Position numbers and translations under genes: made by a program | Part shown: one piece after another, positions 51,035 through 60,271 of the stretch | Layout: each line of letters begins with the position of its first letter | How positions within the stretch are numbered: the first letter of the stretch is position 1 | The notes under the pieces: model-generated | The model's database searches: none | What the model was told of the DNA's origin: nothing | What the model saw: only the letters and a program-made list of their open reading frames with translations | NCBI GenBank assembly: GCA_029637525.1 | Contig: CP072660.1 | Span: 62,001-126,000, forward strand | Origin: Desulfurococcaceae archaeon MEX13E-LK6-19 | GTDB lineage: Archaea; Thermoproteota; Thermoprotei_A; Sulfolobales; Desulfurococcaceae | DNA length: 64,000 bases | Reading direction: 5' to 3'

Positions 51035-52147
51035 GTGTACTCTTCCTTGAGAATAAAATACGGAGAATGGATAATAGAGCTTTCAGACGATACCCATCCA
51101 AAGGAGTTAATGATAGAGGTTACCACCAGATGCAATTATAACTGTATATACTGCTTCAGGAGAAAACTAAGTGAACCATACAGGGACATGGAGATAAATC
51201 TATATAAAAAGATCATTAATGACGCTGCTAAAGCAGGTGTCAATAAAATAGTTTTCTCGGGATGGGGTGAACCACTAGTACACCCCCGTATCATTGAGAT
51301 GCTGACTATAGCCAAAGACAATGGGTTTAAAGTACTCTTAAACACAAACGGTTCATTACTAGAGAGCTTTGCCGAAGAAATAGTTGAACTGGGTATCGAT
51401 GAACTAGTGGTTAGTATTGATGCACCTGAAGAAACTTACTCAGCACTCCGCTTAGGCGGTACACTTGACAACGTAACCAACGCTTTATCCAGAATAAAGA
51501 AGTTGAAGAGAGAAAAGAACACCCTGTATCCCAACGTAAAACTCCAGTTCACGATAACAAGACGTAATTACAGGAGACTACCAGACATGATCGAGTACGC
51601 TAAAATAGTAGGTTCATCACATATAATAGTATCAAACATAATACCATTGACTGCCGATATAGATGAGTCTATGGCTTGTTATAATGATAAAGAATGTATA
51701 GACTATGTATCCAAGGTCACACATCTTGCAGCTAGGGAAAGCCTTAACATAGGCATAACCATAGTCATGCCTAATATGAGCTATATTGTTGAGAGAAAGT
51801 GCCCGTTCATAAACAGGCAAGCACTCTACATTAGAGCTGATGGACTCGTATCGCCATGCATTTACTATGCACACTCATGGACAAACTGCTTTATGAGTGT
51901 TGAAAGAGAGATCAAAGAGGTAGTATTCGGTGACCTAAAGAGCGAAAACCTGTTGTCCATATGGAGGAAGAAAGACTATGCATTATTCAGGTTGAAAACA
52001 TTCTTCTTCATGATGCCTTCTTGTCTAGACTGCTTATTGAAAGATTATTGTAACTATACGATGACAAACATATTTGACTGTTGGGGAAATAATCCTACAT
52101 GTGCACACTGCCCCTACTCCCACGATATAACAAGGTGCCCCCTCTAG
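51035..52147 (+). CDS. Radical SAM maturase of the tungsten oxidoreductase
   Basis: Radical SAM protein of the type encoded beside tungsten AORs. Cluster motif TTRCNYNCIYCFRRKL (about residues 30-45), GWGEPLVHP, and a cysteine-rich SPASM-like C-terminus (CLDCLLKDYC, CWGNNPTCAHCPYS). Such proteins are thought to modify the enzyme or its cofactor. The divergent AOR start is 206 bases away, and the MoaD-like gene starts 7 bases after it, giving strong context. The frame starts with TTG at 51035. Confidence 0.88.
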   Translation: MYSSLRIKYGEWIIELSDDTHPKELMIEVTTRCNYNCIYCFRRKLSEPYRDMEINLYKKIINDAAKAGVNKIVFSGWGEPLVHPRIIEMLTIAKDNGFKVLLNTNGSLLESFAEEIVELGIDELVVSIDAPEETYSALRLGGTLDNVTNALSRIKKLKREKNTLYPNVKLQFTITRRNYRRLPDMIEYAKIVGSSHIIVSNIIPLTADIDESMACYNDKECIDYVSKVTHLAARESLNIGITIVMPNMSYIVERKCPFINRQALYIRADGLVSPCIYYAHSWTNCFMSVEREIKEVVFGDLKSENLLSIWRKKDYALFRLKTFFFMMPSCLDCLLKDYCNYTMTNIFDCWGNNPTCAHCPYSHDITRCPL

Positions 52148-52153
52148 GTGTAG

Positions 52154-52429
52154 TTGATGGCCCGCATCAAGATAACTCTCTTTGGTGCTCTCCGCGAAAA
52201 ACTCGGCTGGGATAGTAAAGTAGTTGAGATACCATACAATAAATGCAGCTTCAGGAAACTACTTGACATGATCCCCGAGTTACGAGACATCATGATCGAG
52301 AACAATAAGATAAAAGAAGGATTCATAGTCCTCGTGGATGGTATACATATACAGTTTAAAGGAGGACTGGATGCAGAAATTAATGACGGCGACGAGATAT
52401 CGATATTTCCACCAGGCGGAGGAGGATAA
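52154..52429 (+). CDS. MoaD/ThiS-like sulphur carrier, 91 aa
   Basis: Ubiquitin-like fold ending in FPPGGGG, the C-terminal di-glycine used for thiocarboxylate formation in pterin-cofactor synthesis. IKITLFGALREKLG at the start, GFIVLVDGIHIQF and INDGDEISIFPP. It lies between the maturase and the Tfx regulator, so a role in making the tungstopterin dithiolene for the AOR is likely. 7 bases after the maturase. A second ATG three codons in is possible. Confidence 0.9.
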   Translation: MMARIKITLFGALREKLGWDSKVVEIPYNKCSFRKLLDMIPELRDIMIENNKIKEGFIVLVDGIHIQFKGGLDAEINDGDEISIFPPGGGG

Positions 52430-52450
52430 AATCGAATACATGGTGGAAAA

Positions 52451-52882
52451 TTGAGTACAAGCAACGACACTCTACTCACATCCTTGCAAGTAAAAATACT
52501 AAAAATGAAGGCTGAAGGACTGACTTTCGATGAAATAGCGAGAAGACTTGGAGTCTCTAAATCAAGCGTCTATACGGTATACAAAAACGCCATCCATAAC
52601 ATCGAGAAAGCAAGAAATACCTTGAGATTATATGCTGAAATATTCGGTGGCATCGAGGTATCTATACCTAAGAATACTCCAATAAATAATATAGTCTCGA
52701 TAATCCTTAGAGAAGCCGATATACATGGCATAAAAATAAATAGATCGTCAAGCAGTATACTATTATATCTTTTCAAGAAAGCACGTGAATGTTTTAATTT
52801 AGACGATGAAGTATTGTCTTGTGGCTTGAAGATAAGAATAACATTGGATGGAAACCTAGAGGTAGTAGAGAAACAACTATAA
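52451..52882 (+). CDS. Tfx-family transcription regulator
   Basis: N-terminal helix-turn-helix SLQVKILKMKAEGLTFDEIARRLGVSKSSVYTVYKNAIHNIEKA, cited in part (LTFDEIARRLGVSKSSVYTV), matches the Tfx family. In methanogens Tfx controls the molybdenum formylmethanofuran dehydrogenase operon. A C-terminal domain of about 80 residues follows (PINNIVSIILREAD, CGLKIRITLDGN) and may sense metal or oxyanion. Being in the tungsten-enzyme island, it probably regulates AOR genes in response to metal. TTG start at 52451. Confidence 0.82.
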   Translation: MSTSNDTLLTSLQVKILKMKAEGLTFDEIARRLGVSKSSVYTVYKNAIHNIEKARNTLRLYAEIFGGIEVSIPKNTPINNIVSIILREADIHGIKINRSSSSILLYLFKKARECFNLDDEVLSCGLKIRITLDGNLEVVEKQL

Positions 52883-52931
52883 CAGAATATATGCAACACT
52901 TTAATGTATCGCCTGGAGATGATGTGCTGGT

Positions 52932-53945
52932 ATGGCGGCCGTCATTGTTTTTTATAGACTCAAGAAAATAATGAGGGTTTTCTCTAGAAGGAAAAGTCTT
53001 ATTGTTATAGCGTTCTTTATAACAACTTTTCTTCTCAATGGTGTCCTGTTTTATTACGCTGAAAACATTGTTGGTGGACGTAAAGAAATAACTCTGCCGA
53101 TAGCTCTTTACTGGTCTCTTATAACAATGGCGACTATAGGCTATGGCGACATAACACCGAAGACTGGCCCAGGCTATTTCGTCGCAAGTATCGCCGCTAT
53201 AATGGGTATTGCTGTTTATACACTAACTATATCAATTATAGCTGATGCTTTCTTATCTAGTACACTAAAAAAAGTATTGGGATTGGGTAAATTGCGTGGC
53301 AAAAAGATACTCGTAGTAGGAGATGCTAGTTCTTGTAAGGAAATCATCAGCGAGTTAATTAGGAATAACTTAGAAGACTATACAGGCTGGGTTATGAGTA
53401 AAACGCCAAAAACACCTCCTCCTATAGATTATATTGTTGGAGAATACGATGAAGACACTCTCAAAAGAGCGGGCATAGAGAAAGCCAGTCATATAGTTCT
53501 TTGCCTTGACGATGATAGTAAGACCCTACACTTAGCACTCCTTATCAGGAAACTTAATAAGAAAGCTCTCGTAACAGCAGTAGTATTATCTGATAATACA
53601 GGTGATCTGTTAAAAGAAGCTGGCGTCGACTACGTATTGACTGAAGGTATAATAGGGAGACTTGCAGCATCATCAGTTTTCGAGCCACTTGTAGTTAGTT
53701 TCATTAGAGATGTTACCACAGCCAAGGGATACGCTGATCTCATTGAATACGACATATCTGACAAGGAAGAGGGATTAACTATACGAGAGCTTGAAGAAAA
53801 ACTGTTTAAAAAAGATGGTAGTAGATACAAGGTACTATACATGACGAGGAATGGACAACAATTCTTCTTACCGCCAGAAAACACTGTATTAAAAACAGGC
53901 GATAAACTCGTTTTACTCAAAGCATACAAGCATAAAGTAGAATAA
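52932..53945 (+). CDS. Potassium channel with RCK/TrkA domains
   Basis: Two membrane helices flanking a pore loop with the filter TIGYGD (about residue 73), helix 1 at 22-43 and helix 2 at 88-110. Then RCK/TrkA-N (KKILVVGDASSCKEI, residue about 125) and TrkA-C-like end (LTIRELEEKLFKKDGS, TGDKLVLLKAY). MthK-type gating by ligand binding to the RCK ring is inferred. 49 bases after the Tfx gene, same strand; a functional tie is not evident. Confidence 0.92.
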   Translation: MAAVIVFYRLKKIMRVFSRRKSLIVIAFFITTFLLNGVLFYYAENIVGGRKEITLPIALYWSLITMATIGYGDITPKTGPGYFVASIAAIMGIAVYTLTISIIADAFLSSTLKKVLGLGKLRGKKILVVGDASSCKEIISELIRNNLEDYTGWVMSKTPKTPPPIDYIVGEYDEDTLKRAGIEKASHIVLCLDDDSKTLHLALLIRKLNKKALVTAVVLSDNTGDLLKEAGVDYVLTEGIIGRLAASSVFEPLVVSFIRDVTTAKGYADLIEYDISDKEEGLTIRELEEKLFKKDGSRYKVLYMTRNGQQFFLPPENTVLKTGDKLVLLKAYKHKVE

Positions 53946-54014
53946 GGAAAACCATAGCTTATAGACATTTGGAGTTAATTTTTAGAAGAAGAGTATACCA
54001 GGTGTAGTGATCCC

Positions 54015-54236
54015 TTGGGGTATCGTATTGTAGTTGATAAAAATCTTTGTAAAGGATGCGGTATATGCGTCACCATATGTCCCCATGGAGCTATTGTTCT
54101 TTCTCGTAACTTGTCTGAAAGAGGCTATCGTTACCCTGTTCCTACGGAAAAGAAGTGTATGGGATGCAGATTATGTGAAGTCTTCTGTCCTGATTTCGCG
54201 ATAACAATTACTGAGGAAGGTGAGGAGAATGGCTAG
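54015..54236 (+). CDS. korD: 2-oxoacid:ferredoxin oxidoreductase delta subunit (ferredoxin domain)
   Basis: Two 4Fe-4S motifs in 73 residues: CKGCGICVTICP and CMGCRLCEVFCP. It transfers electrons from the TPP enzyme to ferredoxin. It is the first gene of the korDABC unit, 7 bases before the alpha start. TTG start near 54015. Very like the delta subunits of 2-oxoglutarate-type enzymes. Confidence 0.9.
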   Translation: MGYRIVVDKNLCKGCGICVTICPHGAIVLSRNLSERGYRYPVPTEKKCMGCRLCEVFCPDFAITITEEGEENG

Positions 54237-55347
54237 GCTCTTCTTATCGGGAAACGAGGCAGCTGCGCTAGGCGCTCTTGATGCTGGATGCAATTTCTAT
54301 GCAGGCTACCCTATTACTCCATCCAGTGAGATAATGCATTTTATGGCAAAAGAATTGCCTAGACGAGGAGGGGTCTTCATACAAGCCGAAGACGAGCTTG
54401 CTGCAATAAACATGGTTATAGGTGCATCATGGGCTGGTGCTAGGGCAATGACTGCTACAAGTGGCCCAGGCTTATCGCTGATGCAAGAGGGGCTAGGCTA
54501 TGCTGCAATGACTGAGACGCCGCTGGTACTCATCGATGTTATGAGGGCGGGTCCTGCAACAGGTCAGGCGACCAAAGCAGCTCAGGGAGACCTGATGGCT
54601 GCAAGGTGGGGTAGGCATGGAGACCAGTACATCCCTGTGCTAGCGCCTCAGTCCCCCCAGGATGCTTATGATATGGTTATTGAAGCATTCAAAATCTCTG
54701 AAGAACTCCGTACACCAGTTATAGTCTTATCCGATGAATTCATAGGCCATGGTAGAGAGGTTGTTTATACACGTGAAGAAGTGAAGATACCAAGCAGAAG
54801 AAAGCCTAGCAAGCCCGATGAGGATTTCTTTGATTCACCAGACCCCAGGGTCCCTCCACCAATGCCTAGTGTAGGAGAAGGATACTATGTCTTGGTCACG
54901 GGTTCTACACATAATGGCAAGGGCTATAGGGATGTACATAGTTTTGAGACCCACTACAAGCTTGTCAAGAGGATCAAGGAGAAAATATGGGGAAACATAG
55001 AGAAGATCTTTAAGTACAATGTATTAGGCGATCCTAGTGAAGCTAAGAAGGCCATTGTATGCTATGGCTCGGTATGTAGATCTGCCAGGGAAGCCTGGAG
55101 GAAGCTATCTGTTAACCAAAAACTACTGCTCATCGAACTTAAGACTGTGTGGCCTATAGACTACAATAGATTACGCAGCCTACTAGAGAACGTTGAGAAA
55201 GTTGTTGTACCTGAGCTTAATCTTGGACAATTAGTATACGATGTAATGGCTTGTGTCGATAAAACAACCATTATAGAGACCGTAAATAAAGTTGGAGGAG
55301 GAATACCGATCTATCCAAGCGAGATAATAAGTGCTTTAGAGAGGTGA
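54229..55347 (+). CDS. korA: 2-oxoacid:ferredoxin oxidoreductase alpha subunit
   Basis: Alpha subunit of an oxidative decarboxylase producing acyl-CoA and reduced ferredoxin. N-terminal LFLSGNEAAALGALDAG, GYPITPSSEIMHF, GASWAGARAMTATSGPGLSLM (in part, MTATSGPGLS), and late EVNKVGGGIPIYPSE-type TVNKVGGGIP. The full length of 372 aa fits. ATG 54229 after GAAGGTGAGGAG is preferred over the frame's first start 54220, which is in the delta gene. It overlaps korD by 8 bases. Confidence 0.92.
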   Translation: MARLFLSGNEAAALGALDAGCNFYAGYPITPSSEIMHFMAKELPRRGGVFIQAEDELAAINMVIGASWAGARAMTATSGPGLSLMQEGLGYAAMTETPLVLIDVMRAGPATGQATKAAQGDLMAARWGRHGDQYIPVLAPQSPQDAYDMVIEAFKISEELRTPVIVLSDEFIGHGREVVYTREEVKIPSRRKPSKPDEDFFDSPDPRVPPPMPSVGEGYYVLVTGSTHNGKGYRDVHSFETHYKLVKRIKEKIWGNIEKIFKYNVLGDPSEAKKAIVCYGSVCRSAREAWRKLSVNQKLLLIELKTVWPIDYNRLRSLLENVEKVVVPELNLGQLVYDVMACVDKTTIIETVNKVGGGIPIYPSEIISALER

Positions 55348-55353
55348 GATACT

Positions 55354-56187
55354 ATGGCGAAACACTTTTCTAGAAATTATCTTCGCGAGGAAGTTCTCCC
55401 AACAGCATTCTGCCCAGGATGCTACAACGGTATTGTAATGAATGCTCTCTTCAAAGCATTCAGTGAAATAGGAGTAAAAGATCTAAAGAACTACGTGTTC
55501 GTCAGCGGTATAGGCTGTTCTTCATGGATACCAAGCCCCTATATCAAGGCTGATTCACTCCACACCCTCCATGGAAGAGCAATCCCTGTGGCCACTGGCG
55601 TTAAACTAGCCAACCCAAGTCTTGAAGTAATAGTTATAGCTGGCGATGGAGACCTAGCCTCCATAGGAGGAAACCATCTTCTTCACGCAGCCCGTAGAAA
55701 CATGGACTTGATAGTCATACTAGTCAACAACCAGGTATACGGCATGACACGCGGGCAAATGGCACCGACAACACCACAAGGATTCGTAACACCGACAACA
55801 CCCTACGGGAACCCAGAGTACCCAATGGATATAGCTGGCTTGATAGCAAACACCAACGCCAATTATGTTGCTCGTTGGTGTGTAAGCAATTTCTTCCAAT
55901 TAAAAGAGAGCTTGAAAGAAGTACTTACAGTGATTAAACGTGGATTCAGGTTTATAGAAGTCTATACACCATGTATAACATACATCGTACGTAGAGAAGG
56001 TAAAACTCCCGGAGAGAAACTAAAGGAGTTAATGAGGAAATGCATACCAATAGAAAAATACAATATGCTAAGCGATGATGAGAAGAGAAACTATGTCCCC
56101 GTAGGTATATTTAAACGTGAAGACAAGCCAGGCTACATAGAACAATATAAGACTATTGTAGAGAAGGCGAGAGGTGTAACACAATGA
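55354..56187 (+). CDS. korB: 2-oxoacid:ferredoxin oxidoreductase beta subunit (TPP)
   Basis: Binds thiamine diphosphate and Mg: motif IVIAGDGDLASIGGNHLLHAARRNM with N in ILVNNQVYGMT (about residues 90-125). Cluster cysteines in TAFCPGCYNG and GIGCSSW, and a later THY-like CITYIVRR. Substrate is set by the alpha-beta pair; 2-oxoglutarate is the common case for this DABC order, but other 2-oxoacids are possible. It overlaps korC by 4 bases. The start is ATG with a GAGAGGTGAGATACT leader. Confidence 0.93.
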   Translation: MAKHFSRNYLREEVLPTAFCPGCYNGIVMNALFKAFSEIGVKDLKNYVFVSGIGCSSWIPSPYIKADSLHTLHGRAIPVATGVKLANPSLEVIVIAGDGDLASIGGNHLLHAARRNMDLIVILVNNQVYGMTRGQMAPTTPQGFVTPTTPYGNPEYPMDIAGLIANTNANYVARWCVSNFFQLKESLKEVLTVIKRGFRFIEVYTPCITYIVRREGKTPGEKLKELMRKCIPIEKYNMLSDDEKRNYVPVGIFKREDKPGYIEQYKTIVEKARGVTQ

Positions 56188-56723
56188 AATCTATAGCATT
56201 TCTAGGAAGAGGAGGCCAAGGAATAGTATTTGCTGCCTCAATTCTAGCCGAAGCATTATTTAAGAAAGGATACTATGTTGTACAGCTTCAAAGCTATGGT
56301 GCCGAGGTTAGAGGCGGTTCTGTACTAGCCTACGTTATAGTAGATGACAAGAAAGTAGAGAATCCCTTTATTGAAGCATTCGATGTAGCCATAGTACTTC
56401 ATGAAGCTGGTGCAAAGAGATGGAATAAGCTTCTCGAGAACACCGATCTAACAATAGTTGATAAAGACTTAGTTATGACTAAAACAGGTAAACAAGTAGT
56501 TGAAGCACCCATAGTCAGTGAACTTGTATCAAATAATCTATCGGGAAGAGAAAACATGGCCAGCATAGGAATGCTACAAGGGCTTGGGCTCATTGATATT
56601 GATGAAGAGACTATGTTGTCGATACTTCGTGAGAAAAAAGATTGGGAAGCAAACATCAGAGCCTATAAACTTGGAGTGAGTATAGGAGAAAAGCTTAAGG
56701 ATATACTGAATACAGCTAGGTAA
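56184..56723 (+). CDS. korC: 2-oxoacid:ferredoxin oxidoreductase gamma subunit
   Basis: CoA-binding gamma subunit. FLGRGGQGIVFAASILAEA at residues 6-24, QSYGAEVRGGSVLAYVIV (about 38-55), and NMASIGMLQGLGLI (about 118). Length 179 matches the family. It overlaps korB by 4 bases and is the last gene of the unit; a new promoter-like TTTTTATAG (near 56747) begins the next gene. Confidence 0.92.
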   Translation: MKSIAFLGRGGQGIVFAASILAEALFKKGYYVVQLQSYGAEVRGGSVLAYVIVDDKKVENPFIEAFDVAIVLHEAGAKRWNKLLENTDLTIVDKDLVMTKTGKQVVEAPIVSELVSNNLSGRENMASIGMLQGLGLIDIDEETMLSILREKKDWEANIRAYKLGVSIGEKLKDILNTAR

Positions 56724-56796
56724 TACTGTTATATCAAGAAAACATATTTTTATAGACCGCATACATGTAGGATAGAAATAGCTTGTTCTGACACGG

Positions 56797-57558
56797 GTGA
56801 CTAACGTGAGGGTTAAAGCAGCTGTACTTGGCGGTGGTCTTGGCAAAAGATTGCGTCCTTTAACATACTATTTCCAAAAAGTAATGATACCCATTGGCAA
56901 GAAGCAAAAACCTCTTCTTGAGTACATCATAAAGCTGTTGAAATACCATGGGATCAGAGATGTCGTCATGCTTGTAGGCTATAAGCACGAACAAATAATA
57001 AACTATTTTGAAGACGGAAGTAGATTTGGTGTCAATATAGAGTATGTTATAGATGAGCCAGGCTATTCTGGTACTGGTGGTGCCCTCCTTAATGCATACA
57101 GGAAGAATGTGTTTGAGGGATACGACTCTGTACTAGTATATTATGGTGATATATTAACTAACATGGATTTATCGTCGCTACTAAAGTATCATGAGGAGCG
57201 CGATGCAGATGCTACTTTGGCTGTTGCATCAAAATACCAGGTTCCAGTAGGAGTTGTAGAAGTTGATGAAGAAAACAGAGTAATGGAGATCAGAGAAAAG
57301 CCATGGCTGCCAATCAAGGCTACTATTGGTATCCTCGTACTAAAGACAAGTACTTTGAAGGTACTTGAGGAAATACGTTCTACACGCGAGAAGATAGATA
57401 TCATGGGGGACTTTATACCAGAACTGATTAAGAGAGGCGCAAAAGTGTACGCTTATCTCTATGATGGAGAATGGTTCGACGTAGGAACTACAGAGAGGTA
57501 TGAAAAGCTTGACAACGAGAAAATAGATAATATGTTTAAAGAAATTTTAGCAGCCTAG
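56797..57558 (+). CDS. Sugar-1-phosphate nucleotidyltransferase
   Basis: Nucleotidyltransferase family with AVLGGGLGKRLRPLTYYFQKVMIPIGKKQKPLL (given in part: GGGLGKRLRPLT and KVMIPIGKKQKP), a GTGGALLNA loop, YYGDILTNMDL with the metal Asp, EKPWLP and WFDVGTTERYEKL. The core is 253 aa without the beta-helix tail. It transfers UMP, dTMP or GMP to sugar phosphate; base unresolved. Possible starts GTG 56797 and GTG 56806. It stands between kor and a Pit transporter unit. Confidence 0.88.
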   Translation: MTNVRVKAAVLGGGLGKRLRPLTYYFQKVMIPIGKKQKPLLEYIIKLLKYHGIRDVVMLVGYKHEQIINYFEDGSRFGVNIEYVIDEPGYSGTGGALLNAYRKNVFEGYDSVLVYYGDILTNMDLSSLLKYHEERDADATLAVASKYQVPVGVVEVDEENRVMEIREKPWLPIKATIGILVLKTSTLKVLEEIRSTREKIDIMGDFIPELIKRGAKVYAYLYDGEWFDVGTTERYEKLDNEKIDNMFKEILAA

Positions 57559-57573
57559 CCTGGCTAATCACTA

Positions 57574-58242
57574 TTAAATTCTCATGAGAGCTATAGCTCT
57601 GACTACATCGCCCGTGTCTTCACATTTATCAGTTATCATTTCCACGTTATCAATAATCTCCTTGACTATTATACTTGATATATCCCAATTACTTTTACCA
57701 TACTCTATAGCTTTTTCATAAGCTTTCATCTTCAATTCATCTACTTGCTCTTCCAGTTCTTCTATTTCATCAGCATCCTCAAGAGCTTTCTTAGGCTCCG
57801 TTATAAGTGACCCTATAGCGTTTTCTAGTAGTTTCACTGCTTTGACTGATTTCTCCATCATTTCGTCTAGTAGGACAAGGACTTCACGTGGTATTGAAAG
57901 TGATGTGTCGAGAGCTATTTTTAGTCTTCTAGCAGCTGCTTTAGCATGAGCAGCCACGTCATCGCCCGTTAGTACTAGTCTTAATATATCGTCACGGTCC
58001 ATGGGATGTAATACTCCTTCCGACAACAACTTTATTATTTCACGTTTCTTTTCATCAGCTATTTCTTCTTCTCTATAGACAGTGTTATAGATGTCGAGCG
58101 CCTTGTCTTTCTTATCTTCAAGTATCATTTTTATCATTTCATGTAATCCGGTGACAACTTTTATCACATGTTTAATATGTATAAGACTTGTCTGGAGAGC
58201 TTCTCTCCCAACACGTCTTGAAAGCCAAACCCATGTGGTCAA
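57574..58242 (-). CDS. DUF47/PhoU-like protein, Pit transporter partner
   Basis: Helical bundle of the DUF47 type: REALQTSLIHIKHVIKVV, EEEIADEKKREIIKLLSEG, RDDILRLVLTGDDVAAHAKAAARRL and EQVDELKMKAYEKAIEYGK, IDNVEMITDKCEDTGD, all in order. Such proteins regulate Pit-type phosphate transporters and resemble PhoU. It ends the unit with pit: the transporter is 22 bases upstream on the same strand, so the two are coexpressed. Confidence 0.88.
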   Translation of the reverse strand: MTTWVWLSRRVGREALQTSLIHIKHVIKVVTGLHEMIKMILEDKKDKALDIYNTVYREEEIADEKKREIIKLLSEGVLHPMDRDDILRLVLTGDDVAAHAKAAARRLKIALDTSLSIPREVLVLLDEMMEKSVKAVKLLENAIGSLITEPKKALEDADEIEELEEQVDELKMKAYEKAIEYGKSNWDISSIIVKEIIDNVEMITDKCEDTGDVVRAIALMRI

Positions 58243-58264
58243 GACACATACACCTGCTCACATT

Positions 58265-59293
58265 TTATATCTGGGGTATAAGCCTGTAAAGTAGTTGATG
58301 TGTAATTAAAGCAAAAAATGCTGCAGCAGGAAGTGTGAGAAGCCAGGAAGCAACAATCATTGTCACGATCTTCATGTTGACTCCTTTAAGGCTTTTAGCT
58401 CTAGCTATACCAACTCCTATGACTGCAGAGACGCTGGCATGCGTTGTTGATATAGGCATGCCGAATCCAAACAACATATATGGTATTGTAGTAAACAACC
58501 ACACTACAAGAGCATTAGCATATTCTGCAGCCGTCCCAGTTACATAGTCTAATCTCGTTATCTTGTATGCTACCGTTGCAATAACTCTTTTACCCATAGT
58601 AAATGCTCCAAGCGCTATCCCTATGCTACCAAGTATTGCGAGGAACAATCTTGTCTGTACATCAGGAAGGCCAAGATACTTAGATGTTATTACTAGGTAG
58701 ACTCCAGTAGCATTACCAACATCGTTTGCCCCGAAAGAATATGCTGAGAACAAAAGTGATCCTATTAGTAATGCTCTAAATATCTTGGCATTGATTCGTG
58801 GGGCTATCTTCTTAAATAAATAGAAAAGCAGTATTGCAAGTGCTATTGATAATAGTGGTGAAAGAATCCAGCTCAACACTATTTTTACTAGAACACTAAA
58901 CCCTATGTCATTGATACTTATTATTCCCAGCAATATGTACGAGAAGCCAACGCCAAAAACACCGCCTACAATACTTTGTGACGTAGATATTGGTAAGCCT
59001 TTGTAGGTAGCGATAGTAATCCATAACCCGGCTCCGATAACTGCTGCAAGGGGTCCTGCAAGATCTGTGAATGGTGTTATACCCTTACCTATAGTCTTCA
59101 TAACCATATATCCCTGGAGTACAGCACCAAGCCCAGCGAAAACTGAGAACAATAGTATTGCTTGACGTATGTTAAGTGCTCCCGAACCCACTGCTGTCTC
59201 TGTTGGGTTAGAAGCATCGTTTGCACCAATGTTCCACGCCATGTATAGTGCCGCCGCATAGCCTATAAGAAGAATTGCTTCAGGTGGAAGCAC
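58265..59293 (-). CDS. pit: Inorganic phosphate transporter (PiT family)
   Basis: Ten or so membrane helices. The family's repeated GANDxxN signatures are YMAWNIGANDASNPTETAVGSGAL (residue 19; in part, GANDASNP) and YSFGANDVGNATG (about 190). Other PiT pieces: STSQSIVGGVFG and ISTTHASVSAVIGVG. Low-affinity phosphate or metal-phosphate uptake driven by ions. The start lies near the end of the helix-1 codons: 59293 is ATG-like and gives a complete first helix. Paired with DUF47. Confidence 0.94.
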   Translation of the reverse strand: MLPPEAILLIGYAAALYMAWNIGANDASNPTETAVGSGALNIRQAILLFSVFAGLGAVLQGYMVMKTIGKGITPFTDLAGPLAAVIGAGLWITIATYKGLPISTSQSIVGGVFGVGFSYILLGIISINDIGFSVLVKIVLSWILSPLLSIALAILLFYLFKKIAPRINAKIFRALLIGSLLFSAYSFGANDVGNATGVYLVITSKYLGLPDVQTRLFLAILGSIGIALGAFTMGKRVIATVAYKITRLDYVTGTAAEYANALVVWLFTTIPYMLFGFGMPISTTHASVSAVIGVGIARAKSLKGVNMKIVTMIVASWLLTLPAAAFFALITHQLLYRLIPQI

Positions 59294-59417
59294 TCTAGTA
59301 CACCTTTAGAATTCTTTTAACCGCGTCTTTCGATCACTCCGTGTTCTCTATGGATACTTTTCTGTATAAAAATACCTCTAACTAAAAGTACCCATTGATA
59401 TGTACAGTACTTACTCT

Positions 59418-60269
59418 TCATACACGTTTTTCTTTTTCATACCGTACAACTACTTCGAGAGGGGATCTGAACCATATGTCGTTTTGCGGGAACGGTATCT
59501 CTATACCTTCTTTCCTTAGTGCCTCCTTGATTCTCCATAGAAGATCTTTTAGTACAGTGTAATACATTTTTGATGGAACCCATGCCCTGATCTTTATGTC
59601 TACACTACTGTTACCAAGCTGATAGACGAAAATATCTGGCTGCGGCTCAACAAGTACAAGCGGGTGTTCCTCAACAACTCTTCGTATAACCTTGTATGCT
59701 TTCATTACATCCTCCTTGTAAGCTATACCGACAACCAACTCTAGAACACGTGCCACAGTACCACTATAGTTTCTTATTATTGCCTGGAATACTTTTTCAT
59801 TAGGAATCCTTATGAGAACTCCCTTCAAGTCTATTATTTTTGTTGACATGAAGTTTATCTCAACAACCCTACCTATAACATTATCGATTTCTATAAAGTC
59901 TCCTGGTTTCAATGGACGCTCCCAAAACAAGAATATCCCGGAGACAAGATTAGCAGTAATAGACTGTAGTGCAAAACCAAGAATAATACCTATTATTCCT
60001 CCTGCCAGAACAAATCCAGTAAGATCTATTCCAAGCATTCCTATGGCGGATACCCCAAAGATCACCAGTATTGCATAGTAGATTATTTTCGATACAGTGC
60101 CGGCAATTTCTTTGGGAGCAAATCTAGCCATTACTCTTAGTACAGTCTTGCGTACAACCATTGCAATAACTGCGCCTATAGTTAAAAGAATAATCGCATA
60201 AAGTATACCTAGGTAATTAATTGATGTCATCCACTCAAAAGTATTTACAAGAGAATCATTTTCACTCAT
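59418..60269 (-). CDS. MscS-family mechanosensitive channel
   Basis: Three membrane helices (about residues 18-38, 60-80 and 85-105) with the pore helix GGIIGIILGFALQSITANLVSG, then the soluble beta domain with ERPLKPGDFIEIDNVIGRVVEI, TKIIDLKGVLIRIPNEKVF and a C-terminal VPSKMYYTVLKDLLWRIKEAL. Matches small MscS proteins. It follows the DUF432 gene by 2 bases on the same strand, so they form one unit. Osmotic safety valve. Confidence 0.92.
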   Translation of the reverse strand: MSENDSLVNTFEWMTSINYLGILYAIILLTIGAVIAMVVRKTVLRVMARFAPKEIAGTVSKIIYYAILVIFGVSAIGMLGIDLTGFVLAGGIIGIILGFALQSITANLVSGIFLFWERPLKPGDFIEIDNVIGRVVEINFMSTKIIDLKGVLIRIPNEKVFQAIIRNYSGTVARVLELVVGIAYKEDVMKAYKVIRRVVEEHPLVLVEPQPDIFVYQLGNSSVDIKIRAWVPSKMYYTVLKDLLWRIKEALRKEGIEIPFPQNDIWFRSPLEVVVRYEKEKRV

Positions 60270-60271
60270 AA

